Below, piece after piece: positions 20,088-32,355 of a stretch of DNA of 43,316 bases. Position numbers and translations under genes: made by a program. The stretch's first letter is position 1; the number at the start of each line of letters is the position of its first letter. Location: contig JAAMPI010000321.1 of assembly GCA_013054445.1 (NCBI GenBank), forward strand, positions 1 through 43,316. The letters run 5' to 3'. This DNA is from Cudoniella acicularis (lineage: Eukaryota; Ascomycota; Leotiomycetes; Helotiales; Helotiaceae). The notes beneath the pieces were generated by a model. It did not search any database and was not told the origin of the DNA. It saw only the letters and a list, made by a program, of their open reading frames with translations.

Positions 20088-21309
20088 TCAGTTCCCACAC
20101 TTTTCTTTAACGCAGACAAGTTCACCACTGCAATCATTCTCGGTTTTACATGAAGCCCCTGGTAAAGTCAGTCAGGATATCTTGATAGCTTGAGTTGAAA
20201 CATACCCGCGCAATGACCTTCCCATAAGCAAGTGTCTGGCTCAGAGCTTTGTACTGAGGACTCTGTCACATCAGTAGGAGAAGATATAACAGATGTAACC
20301 AAAGTCGTTGCAGCAGCAGAAGTGGCAGCAACATTAGAAGTTGCAGCACCGCCAGAAGTTGCTGCGCTACCAGAGGTTGCAGCAGCAGAATTTACAGCAG
20401 AGGTTGCATTCGGTGTTCCATCAGATGTTCCACCAATGCGCTGTATCAATTTGTCGCCGAGTGATTGGATACTGTTTGTAAACTCTTCAACAGAACCAGC
20501 ATTCCATTTCGCGCTTGCACCAGGAACGGCATCTTTTCCTGTAAACGCAAGGTAGAGGATGTCGGTTGGGCCGTAACCATTATCTCCGTTGACGCTGTCG
20601 CCGAAACAAAGGGTCGCCATCGATATTGAAGCTTCTCCAATGACAGCTTTTGGTCCATCATCACCATTTTCGTCACCCCAAATGCCGTAAAACTAGAAGA
20701 AATGTAAATTTTCTGCCGAGTAAAATTCAATAGTTACGAACTTACCATTTTATCTCCACAAACCACAGCCATTAAACTTAAAGGCTCAACTCCATTACCT
20801 GTCGGATCATAATTTGTGTATCCTGCCTTGGTGCCAACATTCCCAAACACAACATAAGGATGAATAAACGCATTGAGATCAGTGACACCCTGGCCATAGG
20901 ATGCTACCGTGTCTTGGAAGGATGTTTGATCCTGAGTATCACCAGAGGATCCGCACCGTCCATCATCACCTGGGCCGTTTTGAAGCCCATCGCAATCGAT
21001 ATCCATATCGGCCATTGCACCACCAACTCCTTGAAGATAAACCACTTTGAAATCATCAAGGTGGTCGCCGCAATATGAGAAAGCTGCAAACATTAGCCGA
21101 TGATCATTTCCAGCAGATTTGGAAAGTGTTTTTAACATACTGTCGGGACTGTCATCAGTGGCATAGAAGCCAGACTTAAGAGGATTTGCACATGAACCTG
21201 CTGACTTGACACTATTGTAGAAATTCTGAATATTGCTTGGAATATCCAGTGCGGCAGATAGTTGAACGCCCGCGAGGACGGGAAGCAAGAGAGAGGTATA
21301 AGAATGCAT
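20088..21309 (-). CDS. Secreted GH75 endo-chitosanase with Cys-rich C-terminal domain
   Basis: Exons are 20746-21309, 20206-20692 and 20088-20158 (introns 53 and 47 nt), giving 373 residues. A signal peptide (MHSYTSLLLPVLAGVQLSAA) is followed by the GH75 catalytic region: DIPSNIQNFYNSVKSAGSC, FYATDDSPDS, the acidic signature MADMDIDCDG, GRCGSSGDTQDQTSF and FYGIWGDENGDDG. These enzymes cut beta-1,4 bonds in chitosan. After residue about 260 comes an Ala/Ser/Thr-rich linker, then a short Cys-rich tail (CLWEGHCAGASCKTENDCSG) that is only recovered with the last small exon. The tail pattern resembles small substrate-binding or toxin-like folds; its role is unknown. TATATA lies near 21444. It is probably secreted and wall-acting. 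Confidence 0.9.
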
Positions 21310-22533
21310 ATTTGAAAATGTATTTGGAAAGATTTTGAAAGATCGAATTGAAGAAGAAATCGAGCTGAAGAAAAAGAATGAATAGTAGTAATTTGAAAAA
21401 GAATGATGAGTGGTGGTGAATGAAAATCGAATTCTGCCCTTAATATATACGAACGAATCCCAAAGTCAGCATTTCGGCCTCTTGCTGACGCACTTGATCC
21501 TGAACTGTATTTGGCGAAGACTGTTTTCCCAAAAGGGTAGTTACATCGAAGAAAATGACGTTTTCAGCCTCTCAAGTACAAATTGGTTTCATGTGCGAGG
21601 TTGGCGTGACACGGAAGCTAAATATCGTTCGGTGTGCTGAGGAAAGCAAATTGCTGTTCCTGGAGGATGGCCACGAGCCTCAGGGGGCGAAGTGTGGGAA
21701 TGGCCCCCAATCCAAGAAAGCTTGAAATGATTGGATCACTAATACCCCGTAGGCTTGTGCGATCCACGTGAACCTTGTTTTAAACCTAAAATGCCAAGAA
21801 TTGGGGTTTATTACTTGCATACCCGGGGAAGGAGTTCCGGGGTTCTCCCAGAATTCTCGTATCCGCAGCCTTACATGGAATACGAATTCCTCGAACAAGT
21901 GCTTTTGTATCCCGAATCACAACCGAGACGTCGACAAGCAGAATAGAAAGAGCTTCCTGTAGCCGTGCGCCTCGTTGTAATGTTGCAGTAATAAAGTCAC
22001 AATAGATTTTCATAGGTTCGCAGCCGATCAGCCGCGTTCGGGTCACTCAACAGTAGCTCCTTGGAATCCCTTTGGATTGAAGGAGTTTCAGGCTTTAAGC
22101 TAAAAAATACCGTGCATTCAAAGGTATATTGATTCACTTGTTTAGAATGTGTAAGATTCTGCGGAGTCGTACGTCGTGGATAAATGAACCGGGGAGATAA
22201 GGGGGCGTTGCTCACGTGACAGAAATGTATTTTTTGAATACCAGGCCGTTGATCTGTAAAAATACTTCACCAACATAAGATTTTTATATATGAATGCGAC
22301 TTCATAAATCTCTCACAAGTATACACAAGCACCTGAAAGGGTATTGGGAAGAGGGAGCGTTGGTCACATGATACGGGAATGCACCTGATCGGGCGATCTG
22401 GGCTGCTAGGTAGAAGCAGCTAGACATCATTTTAATGTGTCCACGCCGTCACTTATTTCGACCTCCATTTTTCATTTCCAGAACACAACAAATAGGCAGC
22501 AATTCAATTGCACTCCTTTTGCATTGCAACCAT
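21310..22533. other. Intergenic, no gene seen
   Basis: Contains the chitosanase promoter side and short open frames on both strands. None has a recognisable motif or splice structure. Confidence 0.5.
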
Positions 22534-23720
22534 CATGGCCTCTTCCACGCCAAAGAGACCAAGGCGCCTTCAGGTTCCTATCTCCCAGGAGAGATTCGCA
22601 ACAAAGTCTACCGCCTTGCTCTTTGCAACGGGACAAAGAGCAAGGCGGATGTCCTTGCGAAAGAGCAAACAGGATTTCATGCAACACCGACCCAGCTTAC
22701 GCTACTCCAGCACGGTATGGAACTCCCGGTTCTCCGAACATGTCGCCGAATTTATAACGAGGCTACTTATGAAATGCGCAAAACAAATCTGTTTGCAAAG
22801 ATCATAGTCAAGATCCCTCACGACGAAATGACTAATCTTGTCATTGCCAAGCGCCTTCCGATTTTGCGAATTGGAAAGAAAAATGTCTAGAATTTCAACC
22901 ATTTTGTTATGACCCACGAGATTTCTCCACCCGGTTCTATCCAAGAGGAACCCTGGACTTTCGGGATTCTCTTCCGCGATATTCATATCTTCTGCTCGGT
23001 ACAGTGTGTCAAAGGATTATTCTTATTATTTAAATAATACTCTATTCTATTCAATTATTTAGAACAGAATAATAATAACATTTCATAGACCTTGAATAGA
23101 ATAAATAGAATAAATATTTAATTATTATTTAAATAACTGCTTAGTCAGCAATACCTTCTAAATTCGAGCTAGTGCCCGTCGCTTACCGACGTTAGCCGAG
23201 CGGGCCGCACGTGCTATTTATATCGACCTACTACCTATAGCTTCTATAATGCTTAATAAGCTAATTATAGATCTTTGCTTACTTAGGATATATATTCTAA
23301 GTTTAATTCACCTTAATTCTAAACCTGATTTAGACTTTATATATTATATTTATATAAAATACTCACGTGATTAAATTGTTTAATTATTATTCTATTTTAT
23401 TCAATTATTTAGAATAGAATAAGAATAACGCTTAATATTATCTGAATAGAATAGAATAATGGCTATTATTTTATTTTATTCTATTCATTTTATACACTGG
23501 CTTGGTGCTTCTTGATGGAGAGTGGATCCTTTCTCGCCATGATGAAATATTATCACACAGGGTTACGCTAGTCGATCTTTATGAAGACAAGAGCCTTTCG
23601 ACTTCACCAACGCTCTATCCAAGGAAGTTACAGGAAGAGCTCGTAGCTCCATATCGAGCCTATCTGTGGAAGCTCACTCCTATTGCAAGCCTGAATGCCG
23701 ATGATGCTGTGGAATGCTGA
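22534..23720 (+). pseudogene. 2EXR-domain protein broken by frameshifts and an insertion
   Basis: The segment reads LPGEIRNKVYRLAL and, later, LPVLRTCRRIYNEATYEM, which together match the 2EXR (F-box-like) fold common in fungi. The ATG at 22534 (MASSTPKRPRRLQVP) is in a different frame from this domain, so an indel lies near 22575. A second frame change near 22870 leads into ANWKEKCLEFQPFCYDPRDF up to about 22990. An AT-rich element at 23010-23490 follows, and coding-like sequence resumes at 23502 (LLDGEWILSRHDEILSHRV) and ends at 23720. Continuity across the insertion is inferred. Confidence 0.6.
23010..23490. mobile_element. AT-rich insertion with about 85-bp direct repeats
   Basis: Two direct copies of TCTATTYTATTCAATTATTT and following sequence lie at 23041-23128 and 23391-23475, flanking about 260 bp with no coding frame. 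This is a terminal-direct-repeat layout like a TRIM or a solo repeat pair. The flanks read as the two halves of one 2EXR-like gene. Boundaries are approximate. Confidence 0.55.
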
Positions 23721-23917
23721 CTACCTTCTCAAAGAAAAGCGAAATATCACATGAACGGTCACGAAACTCTACCCCTCCACTGTGCAAAATGCGAAATTCT
23801 CTGCCATCAATGATGCCTTAGCAGCTTGGAACCTCAAGTGAGAGATCTGTTCAAAATTCAAATTTCCAAGAAATACATTTCCTTTTACAATCAAAATTAC
23901 ATTTATACACATCACTA

Positions 23918-24184
23918 ACGCCCCATGTCCTCATATCTCGTGATTTCAACCCTCTTCCCACACCACCCACTCCTCGCCTTTTCAACCACATCTCCACTAG
24001 CCCTCAATCTCGCCCTCCACCCTTCAACCCACATCCAAGCCATCTTAAAGTCTCCTTGCACCTCCAATTTGTTCTCCTCCACATATTCTTCTTCGTCATC
24101 ACATGCGAATCCGATTCTCACAATATTTTCTACTTTTGTTATCGGCCTCCCTAAAATCGGTTCTAAATCCACGGCCGAGGGTGG
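23918..24184 (-). other. In-frame coding-like extension after the TGA of the giant gene
   Basis: Immediately after the TGA at 24185-24187 the same frame stays open for about 89 residues with coding-like composition (DLEPILGRPITKVENIVRIG, ACDDEEEYVEENKLEVQGDF, MAWMWVEGWRARLRA) and a stop at about 23915. It could be TGA readthrough, a missed small intron spanning the TGA, a mutated stop, or a short separate gene. The TGA is followed by C, a mildly leaky context. Confidence 0.5.
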
Positions 24185-27100
24185 TCAACCCTCATCATCG
24201 TTTGCGCCTCCACTGAGCAATTGCTGCCCTTCCTTCTCTCTGAGATTCTGGTCGCGCGCAGGGTTGTAAATACTATCCTCCAGTCCACCTATCGCCTTTC
24301 CCAATCCGCCTAGGAACGATCCATAACCATTTGGCACTTCTCTGGGCGTGTAAAAGTCACCGTCATTTTCACTCCCGCTGTCTTTCGCACTCCCGCCTGG
24401 GAAGACATACCCTGGAGAAGGCTGTTTTGGATTCGCATCTAATGATTTCGGCACAAATTCATCTTCCTTTTCACCATTACCTGTCTGATAGGAAAGTGAT
24501 GAAGGGCGACTCCTCACACTTCCCGCTGGAGAAGCTCTCTTCGGCGATCCAGTCCCTTCGCCTCTTACAGCGGTGAAAATCCCTGAAAGCGGCCTCGAAA
24601 CTGACACACTCGGGAACGAGCTCGGCTGCGTCACGGAACTCGATTCAAATAGCGAGCGTGTCTTCTGGAAAAACGACGAGGGCGAAGATGCAGGCACGAC
24701 GGGCGAACTGACTAGGGTGTGACTATTTACCGGCAATCGGTCTGTGAGTGTTGGTCTCCTTTGTTGAGAAACCGTGGGCGAAACAGGTGCATCGTAGGGG
24801 GAAGACGATCGCGAAGGTGGAGAGTCGTATGGTCGTTCTGGGGTGGTGTTCACAGGTGCGAAGCGGGGACTTCGGTTCAGAATTGATGGTTCAGGACCAG
24901 GGGACAAATCGCGAGCCTTGAAACGCTCTTCTTCTTCTCGCGTGGGCGGTGAATTTTGCAATGAGCTCGAGGGACTGGAGGTTTCTTGGTTGAGGTTTGC
25001 CAGGCTGGCTTTTGGGGTAATATATGCGGAATATTGTTGTGGGTTGTATGGGTCGAATTCCTCTTGCATTGGCGATGCTTGAGGCTTCAAATCTGGTTGC
25101 GATTCATGTGCTTCGTCGTGGTGGGTGGGGGTCGGCCAAGAAGAACGAATGAGATGTTCATGGTGGAGGGCATCTTGCGCTGTATCTAGGATCTCACCAA
25201 TCGGCGTGCTTGGAGATGAATCTTCATCCGAGTGAGCGTAGGTCTCAAACGAGGGGACTGTGTCTGCGGTATGGGTGCGGATGTGGAGGCTATTGTCTGC
25301 CTCCCCATAAGCTAGATGGTCGTCTGTTTCATGATAAGAAAGGCGGTTGTTGGCATCGCCGTACGCTAGGTGGTCGATTTCGGAAGGGGTGCCATGATCG
25401 GGGAGGTTTTCATAGTCAGAAATGCTTCCTTCCTTGGCCGAATCTTGGAATCCTCTGGCATTGGCATCACTTCCATTGGCTTCGCGATAGCTGTCGCTCA
25501 TCTGTCTGACGAGTGGGATATCTGGTCTGATGGCATCGACGAGCGATGCAAAGAGACCTGAGCCGTGCCTGGGATGCACAGATCCGGGAGGATGCGCTTC
25601 TGTTGTTTGGGTCTCCGCCTCTTGATCGTCATCCTCATCATCAAAAAGATTATCCGCGTTCATCACAGTTACCGAAGACTCAGCCATTGGCTCATTAAAT
25701 CCCGCCTGGTTGATTTGAGTAGTCGGGGTACTGGGTCTGTCGGCTTCATGGACAGATGGCGGGGCTTGCTCATGTTCCTCGGGCTCCTCCTCGATATAAT
25801 GAAGCGTTGTGGGATGATCTCGAACTGGAGAGTTGGAGAATTCGCCATGAACTTCCTCGTGGTATTCTGCATGTCCTGAAATGATGTCTTCTGGGTCTTG
25901 GTGGTGCACCTCATACTCATCCTGTTCTGAGGAATAGCCAACGTCAAGGGTGCTCTCATCGTGCCATTGCTCCTGCACAACGGGGTTGTGCTTGTCTCTG
26001 TGTCCAAGCCATTCTCCTTCTGATAGAGAAATGTGAGAGTCCTCGTTTTCGACTTCTTGAGCGCCACTTATTTTTGGATCTTTGTCTGCAGATGAATCAC
26101 CTTCTGGTAAGACTTCCGTGACTTCGACGTGTGGCGAAGGGTCTTCATTCACGTAGGTGGTATCAGCTTCGTCGGACTGATCGTACTCATGGACTTCATC
26201 AAGGTTCGCCGCACTATCGGCGTGGTGACCAGACTGCTCGGGCAGCTCTTTTACATAAATTAGTTGCTCTTGAACAGGCAACTCCTCTTCAATTTCAGGG
26301 TTATTTTGGTCATTATCGCGAATTCTTGGTGTTGAAGGGATTCTGTCTATATTTTCATCCTGGGATGTCTCAGTTGAAGCTGGCTCCTCAACCGCATTAT
26401 CTGACCCTTCCGGAACTTGATGATCTGGTTGTTCCTTTCCATCAGCGGCATCCGTCAATTCGGCAGATGGTGCAATTTCCGAGACGACCTTGCTCAACGC
26501 ATTTGCAGAATCGTGATCTTCAGGCTCGGTTGATAGTTCCTTATTTTCCTCATTTGAAATCGCTGTTGGCTTGGATTCATCATCCACATTTGGCAATGGT
26601 CCTGTAGCTGGGTTCTCGACATGCTCCTCGTCGACACTGGTATCCTTGTAATTCTCAGGCTCGGCTATATTTTGATCACTGTGGCTGGGTACTGGGATGG
26701 CTTCCAAGTTCTCCGCACTATCCTGTTCCTCCTCGTTGACTTCTTGGGAAACAGACTCAATGCTAGTGGTTTCCTCAGCTGGTGCCATGACTTCGTCAAT
26801 TTCCTTGCCGACCACAGGCTCTGAAAACCGTTCTTCGGACTTGTCGACTGGTGCCGACTCAGTTAAGTTCTCCGATTCGGGTGAAGTTTCAATAGCTGAA
26901 GCCTTGGAAACTGGAGCAGGTTCTTTGACTTCAACTTCTTTAGCATTTTCGGATGGCTCGTCATCGGTGGTAAGAATTTCCTCGTGGGGCTCCTTTGGGG
27001 ACGATTCTTCTTCGACAGTCTCGGAAACTAGACCTTCCGTTGTCAGAGTAAGCTCTACAGCTTCAACATCCTTGGCTATTGGAGCCACCGCTTCATCGAC

Positions 27101-30100
27101 GGCCAAATTTTCTTCTAATTTCTCTTCTGGTTGCTTTGGGGTTAAGTTTTCTTCCACTATAGCGGGCGCACTCTCAATTTCGGGCTCGACATGGGCGTCT
27201 AAAGTTTCGGGCACGGCCATCATATTCTCAGTTTCTGGCTCATTAGGAATTGATGCTTCCTCTATGTAAATATGCTCGTCATTGTTTGGCTCGGGAATTT
27301 CGGTCGTGTCTTGAGCATCATCTTGGGGTGTCAAGGTATTTGAGTGCTCTTTCAACTTCTCATTCCCCAAAGGCTCTTGATCGGGCGTCGCTATCTCAGA
27401 ACTTGGAACTTCTACAAATTGCTTGACATGTTCGGGTTCATTGTGTTCCTGGACTTCGGTTGGACTACCAGGTTCTTCCGTCTTGACGTCGTCGTGAAGT
27501 ATGGAAGCTTCCGGATCCCCTTCCAATTTTTCGTGCTCCGATGGTTCTTCATTCGCCGGTGCTGCATCGGAACTTGGGATTTCCATATCGTCCTGATCCT
27601 CTTCGGATTCCTTAGCCTCCTGGGCTTCTTTGGTCTCGACGTTGCTATGGGGTGCTAAGGCTTCAGAGTGCTCTTCCAATTTTTTATTCTCTGATGATTC
27701 TTTATTCGCAAGGGTGGCATCGGAACTTGCGATTTCCACATTATCCTGGGTCTGCTCAGATTCCTTGTGCTCCTCTTCCATTGGCTCGGCTTTCTCAATG
27801 GGAGCTGGACCCGACTCAATGGCCTCTGGAGATTCATTTTCCGTTTCGATTGGCTCAATTGTTGGAACTGACTCCTCGTCGTGTGCTGGAGGACTCTGAT
27901 CCTCAGCATTTACCTCGAGCTGTTCATCTGGCGTTACAACTGCATTCGTCTCATCAGCTGTCAAAGGACTCGCTTCTTCGACCACCGCAGATTTAGAGCC
28001 ATCTTCCTGAATTGCTGGGATTTCGGTTGCCTCTGATATATCTTTCGAGTCAGAAACATCAGCAACTGTCAAAGCAGAATTGGCTTCCACTTCTTCGTGA
28101 ACTTGCGCGACTTCAGCGGGCTCCTCTTCGTGTCCCTCGACTTCGTGAGAAACAGAAGGCTCCGCAATCGCCTCTTGCTCAACAGCCGAGTGGTCACTTG
28201 GAAGCTCGTCCGAAGTGTCTAAAGCCGGTCCACTTTCTTCCGTTTGTAGAGCATCAATATCCGCAGAGCTTTCTTCCTTCGTTTCCGAAGAAGCGGTAGC
28301 GACGGGCTCTTCAAGCTGCCCTGAAACCAACTCCTCGACAGCTGGTTCGTGAGATTTTGGTAATTCCTCATGAACTGGGACATCATGGATGTTTGTACAC
28401 TCTTCGACTTGAGGAACACGTTCTTCAGCGACTTCTAAAGACTCTTGCTCTATTGGAACCTCTTTAGAAAGGGTTTGCTCGTCTTCTTTTGCCTCGGCGT
28501 CATGGGCATCGAGATGAACTTCTTCCTGCTCTAGCAGAATTTCAGGAGCAATTTCTTCAGCTATCGACTCATCCGAGATGGATTCTGTCTCCACTGGCAT
28601 CTCACTTTCCCTCGGGGAGTCCTCGAAGCTCTGGGATACTTCAGAAGTTGGCTCTTGCCGCGTTGGACTCTCATGGGACTCTTCGTGGTTTGCAGCCTGG
28701 TCGGCCTCTGGGTGCGATGTCTCCTTCACTTCTTCTGACTCGGTGCTTAGATCTTGCACGTGTCCGGAAGATTCTTCGACATTTTCCAGTTCAACCACAT
28801 CGTGGGATTGCTCTTCGATTTCTGGCTGCGATGTCTCCTCTACTTCCTCTGGCTCGGTGCTTGACTCTTGTGCATGCTCGGAACGTTCCTCGAGGATTTC
28901 TGGTTCAACAGACTTGTGGGATGGCTCTTCGTTTTCTCGAGGTTGCTCATGGATTAGTTCTTCCACATGAGAAAGTTGTTCGGTCTCATTCTTAGGTTCT
29001 GCTCCCTCGGCAAGATCATCTTGGGCCGGAATCGAAGACTCATCAAGGGTTTCTGTTTCAACAGCTTCGTGAGATAGCTCTTCGACTTCTGGCTGGGATA
29101 CCTCCTTCACTTCTTCTGGCTCGGTGGTTGACTCGAAATGTCCCTCAAGGATTTCTTGTTCAATGGACTCGTGAGATGGCTCTTCGATTTCTCGAGGTTG
29201 CTCATGGCTTGGTTCTTCCACCTGGGAATTTTGGTTGGCCTCGTTGAGTTCTTCATCCTCGGCCTGCTCATTTTGGGCCGGAATAGAAAGCTCCTCGAGG
29301 GTTTCCGGTTCAACAGCTTCATGGGACGGCTCTTCGACTTCATGAGGTTGCTCCTGGCTTGGTTCTTCCACATGGGGAAGGTGTTCAGCCTCGTCCTTGA
29401 CTTCTTCGGCCTCAGCATGCTCATCTTGGGCCGGAACTGAAGACTCCTCGAGGATTTCTGATTCAACAACTTCATGAGATGGCTCTTCGACTTCTTGAGG
29501 CTGCTCATGGCTTAACTCTTCCATATGAGGAGCCTGCTGGCCCTCGTCCTCAACTTCTTCGGCCCCAGCGTGCTCATCTTGAACCGGAATCGAAGGCTCC
29601 TCAACAATTGGGTCTTCTTTCACGTCTTCCGGAGTGCCGGCAACGGCATGGCTCACTGTCTCAAGTGTTGGAACTTGGTGCTCCAAAGCCTCAATTACTT
29701 CGGTATTCTGATCCTGAGGTTCCCCCGTATCGTCATTGGGTGTGACCTCTTCCTTTGGAACGGAAACTTCATGTTGTTCAGCTAAATCAGATTGAGATTC
29801 GTGCTTCTCTTCTTCTTGCTCGGCTTCTTTCGCAACAAGAGACTCTGGATTTAATTCTTCTTCGGGGTCTGATGGCTCGTGGGCAACTTGCTCAATCACG
29901 GCGGCTGAAGTTGGTTCATCGACGCTAGGCTTCGAATCACTCATTTCCGATTCAATAATGGCTGAGTCTTCCGTAGGTGCTTGGATCTCTTCCCGGGCCT
30001 CTTTCTCAACCAGCGACTCCAGGTTTGATTCATCCTCGGTGTTTTCGGCTGTTGCAGACTCGAGAATAGGGTCCTCAATATTGGCCGCCGAGTTCAACTC

Positions 30101-32355
30101 ATCGGTGGTGGGTTTCAAATCGGTGCCTTCGGATTCAGGATCGATATCTTTTTCAACGGGCGATTGAATCTCTTCCTCATTCTGGACAGAAGTGTTGGCA
30201 GTCTCCACTTCTCCGTGTGACTCTGAGATATCCTCAAGGCTGGCCTCCAAGTCATGGTCTTCCGCTTCAGGTGCGACTGACTTTTCAACGAGTGTTTGAG
30301 CCTCTTCCTCGCTGGAAACAGAAGTATCGGGAACCCCGACAGGTGCAGCCGGCTCAGAAATATCCTCAGAGATGGCTTTCAATTCGGTGGCTTCTACTTC
30401 AGGGGCGATTGACGTTTCGACAGGAGGCTGGTCCCCGCATTCTTCATGGGCAGAAGTATGTGGGGACTCCACTTCCTCAGCTATTTCGGAGACCTCAGGG
30501 CTAGTCTTTTCTTCGTGATTTTCTGGCTCGTCGGGTATAAAATTGGTTTTATTCTCGCCGTCAAGGCCTTGGTCGGTATCAACTGACTCTTCGGTAACCG
30601 AAGGATCCTCAGCATCATTTTCGCNCAAAGTTTCCGGGGGTGTGGATTGCTCTTCAACGGGAATGGCATCCTCGTTGGTTGCCGACTCCTCGACTGCAGT
30701 ATCCTCACCATGGTGGTTTGGCTCTTCGTGGTCTGCAATTTCCACCAGTGCTTCGACGGGAGTAGCCTCTTCGGTCACAGGGGCTTCTTTGGCAGCTTCT
30801 TCCGTCTCAGGCTCCACAAGTTCAGTATCCTCGGGAGTCCAGGTAATGGTTTCTTCGTGGTCTGGCTCATTATTCGAAGGGTTTTCTGGAGCTTCTTCCA
30901 AAGCTGTAGCCTTTTCCTCCTCCGGTGAAGCACTTTCAACCGGCTCGGAATGCGGTTCAGCAATATCATTCTCCAAATTCGGTTCTTTCTCGTCAGAACC
31001 GTTGTGTGTAGTTGCCTCGGTATCATTCACTGACGAGGGCATGGTAGTCTCTTCGACAGCAACAGGGTCGCGTTCTTCCTGTTCGGGGCTGCTCTCTGGA
31101 ATTGCGGTTTCCAACCCTGGCTCGACTTCCTTTGAACCATCATGTTCAACTGTATCGGCTTCATGTTCTGGGGGAGATAATATGCTTTCTTCAACAGTAG
31201 CTGAAGAGATGTCTTCCTGTTCGGGATGGCTGTCTGGAATGGCGGTTTCCAAAGCTGGTTCTAACTGCTTCGAATCACCATGTGCAGGTGCATCGGCTTC
31301 GTGTTCTGGTGATAATGTGTTCTCTTCGATGGTAGCTAATGGGGTTTCTTCCTGTTCGTGATGACTCTCTGCAATTTCATCACCATGATCTGCCTCCAGC
31401 TCATCCGGGTTGTTCTTCTCACTTGTCTCATTCTCAAGTTCCGGCACAACTGCCTCCTCCTCAAACTCGACCTCGCGAGCAACCGGAGCCGCTTCAGAAT
31501 CCTGACTCGAATTCAATTCATCTGCTGGAGGTTCCAACTCAGCATTTTTTTCCACTTCAGGTGCAGTAGCACTCACGTCTGGAGTCATCTCTTCGACTGC
31601 CTCCGCGGCCTCAGTATGCTCGAGGTGCCCGTTGGTTATGCCATTTATTTCGGGCTTCGTCCCGTTAGCCTCTTCGGTTGGTTTTAGCACATCAGGTGGT
31701 TCAGCGGACGCTCTCCCTATTGTCCTTGCTCGACTTCGGAAACCTATTGTTGGGATGACAGATGGTCCGTTGAGAACCGCATCGATTTGCGCATTGATTT
31801 CCTGCCGACCCAACCCATTAGTATTTCGCCCCGATGACCCCAAATCGGGGTGGAAGCAATACATACCCTTCTCTTCTCATCCAATTCTTGCAACGTCCTC
31901 TTACCTTCTTCCACCTTTCTCTCCATCTCATCCTCCAATTTCTCGAGCTGCTCTTCCACAGTATCCTGCAAGGTCTTTTGTTGTTCCTCGAGCTCGGCCT
32001 GCCGCTTCTCATCCTCTTCTTCCTTCAACCTCTGTCGTTCCTCCTCTTCCTGTTGAATTTTGGCCCTCCGTTCCTCGTCCTCTCTCCTCCTCCTTTCCAT
32101 TATTTCTTCTTCTTCCTGCCGCCTTTTTTCTTCCAACTCTTTCTGTTCTTTCTCCCTCAATTCTTCAAGTTGTCGAATTGCATTCTCATGGACAGCTTTC
32201 ATCTTTTCGATCTTCTCCTCCCGCTCCTTCTCAAGTCTATTCATTTCGTCATCGTGAGACTTGGTGTCGGAAAGTGACTGCACGCATTTGTGAATCGAGT
32301 CGATATTGTCGTGCATCTGGGAAATCAGCTCCCCGACATCCGGAGAGTCTGCCAT
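24185..32355 (-). CDS. Giant (about 2,700 aa) acidic disordered protein with N-terminal coiled coil
   Basis: Two exons: 31867-32355 and 24185-31801. The 65-nt intron has GTATGT, TACTAAT and CAG. The start is at 32355 (MADSPDVGELISQMHDNID). Residues about 45-160 form a charged coiled coil (EEKRRQEEEEIMERRR type). Then come about 2,000 residues rich in Glu, Ser, Pro, Ala and Thr, including a tandem block with a 51-residue period (EEPSHEQP.EVEEPSHE, VPAQDEHAE) around 28640-29620. The final 400 residues are less acidic, Ser/Pro-rich, with YGSFLGGLGKAIGGLEDSIYN near the end. One ambiguous base at 30625 gives an X. It could be a scaffold or tether like leashin or involucrin-repeat proteins; this is only an analogy of composition. 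No enzyme domain is visible. Confidence 0.85.
28640..29620 (-). repeat. Coding tandem repeat, 153-nt period
   Basis: Phrases such as TCTTGGGCCGGAAC recur at about 29425, 29275 and 29025, matching a 51-residue acidic unit in the giant protein. Copies differ by several substitutions and small indels, so the array is not young. Confidence 0.65.

Noticed and set aside
26697..27269. 190-residue plus-strand open frame, Ser-rich
   Set aside because: It is the antisense shadow of the acidic Glu/Ser-rich giant gene; low-complexity coding DNA keeps the opposite strand open.
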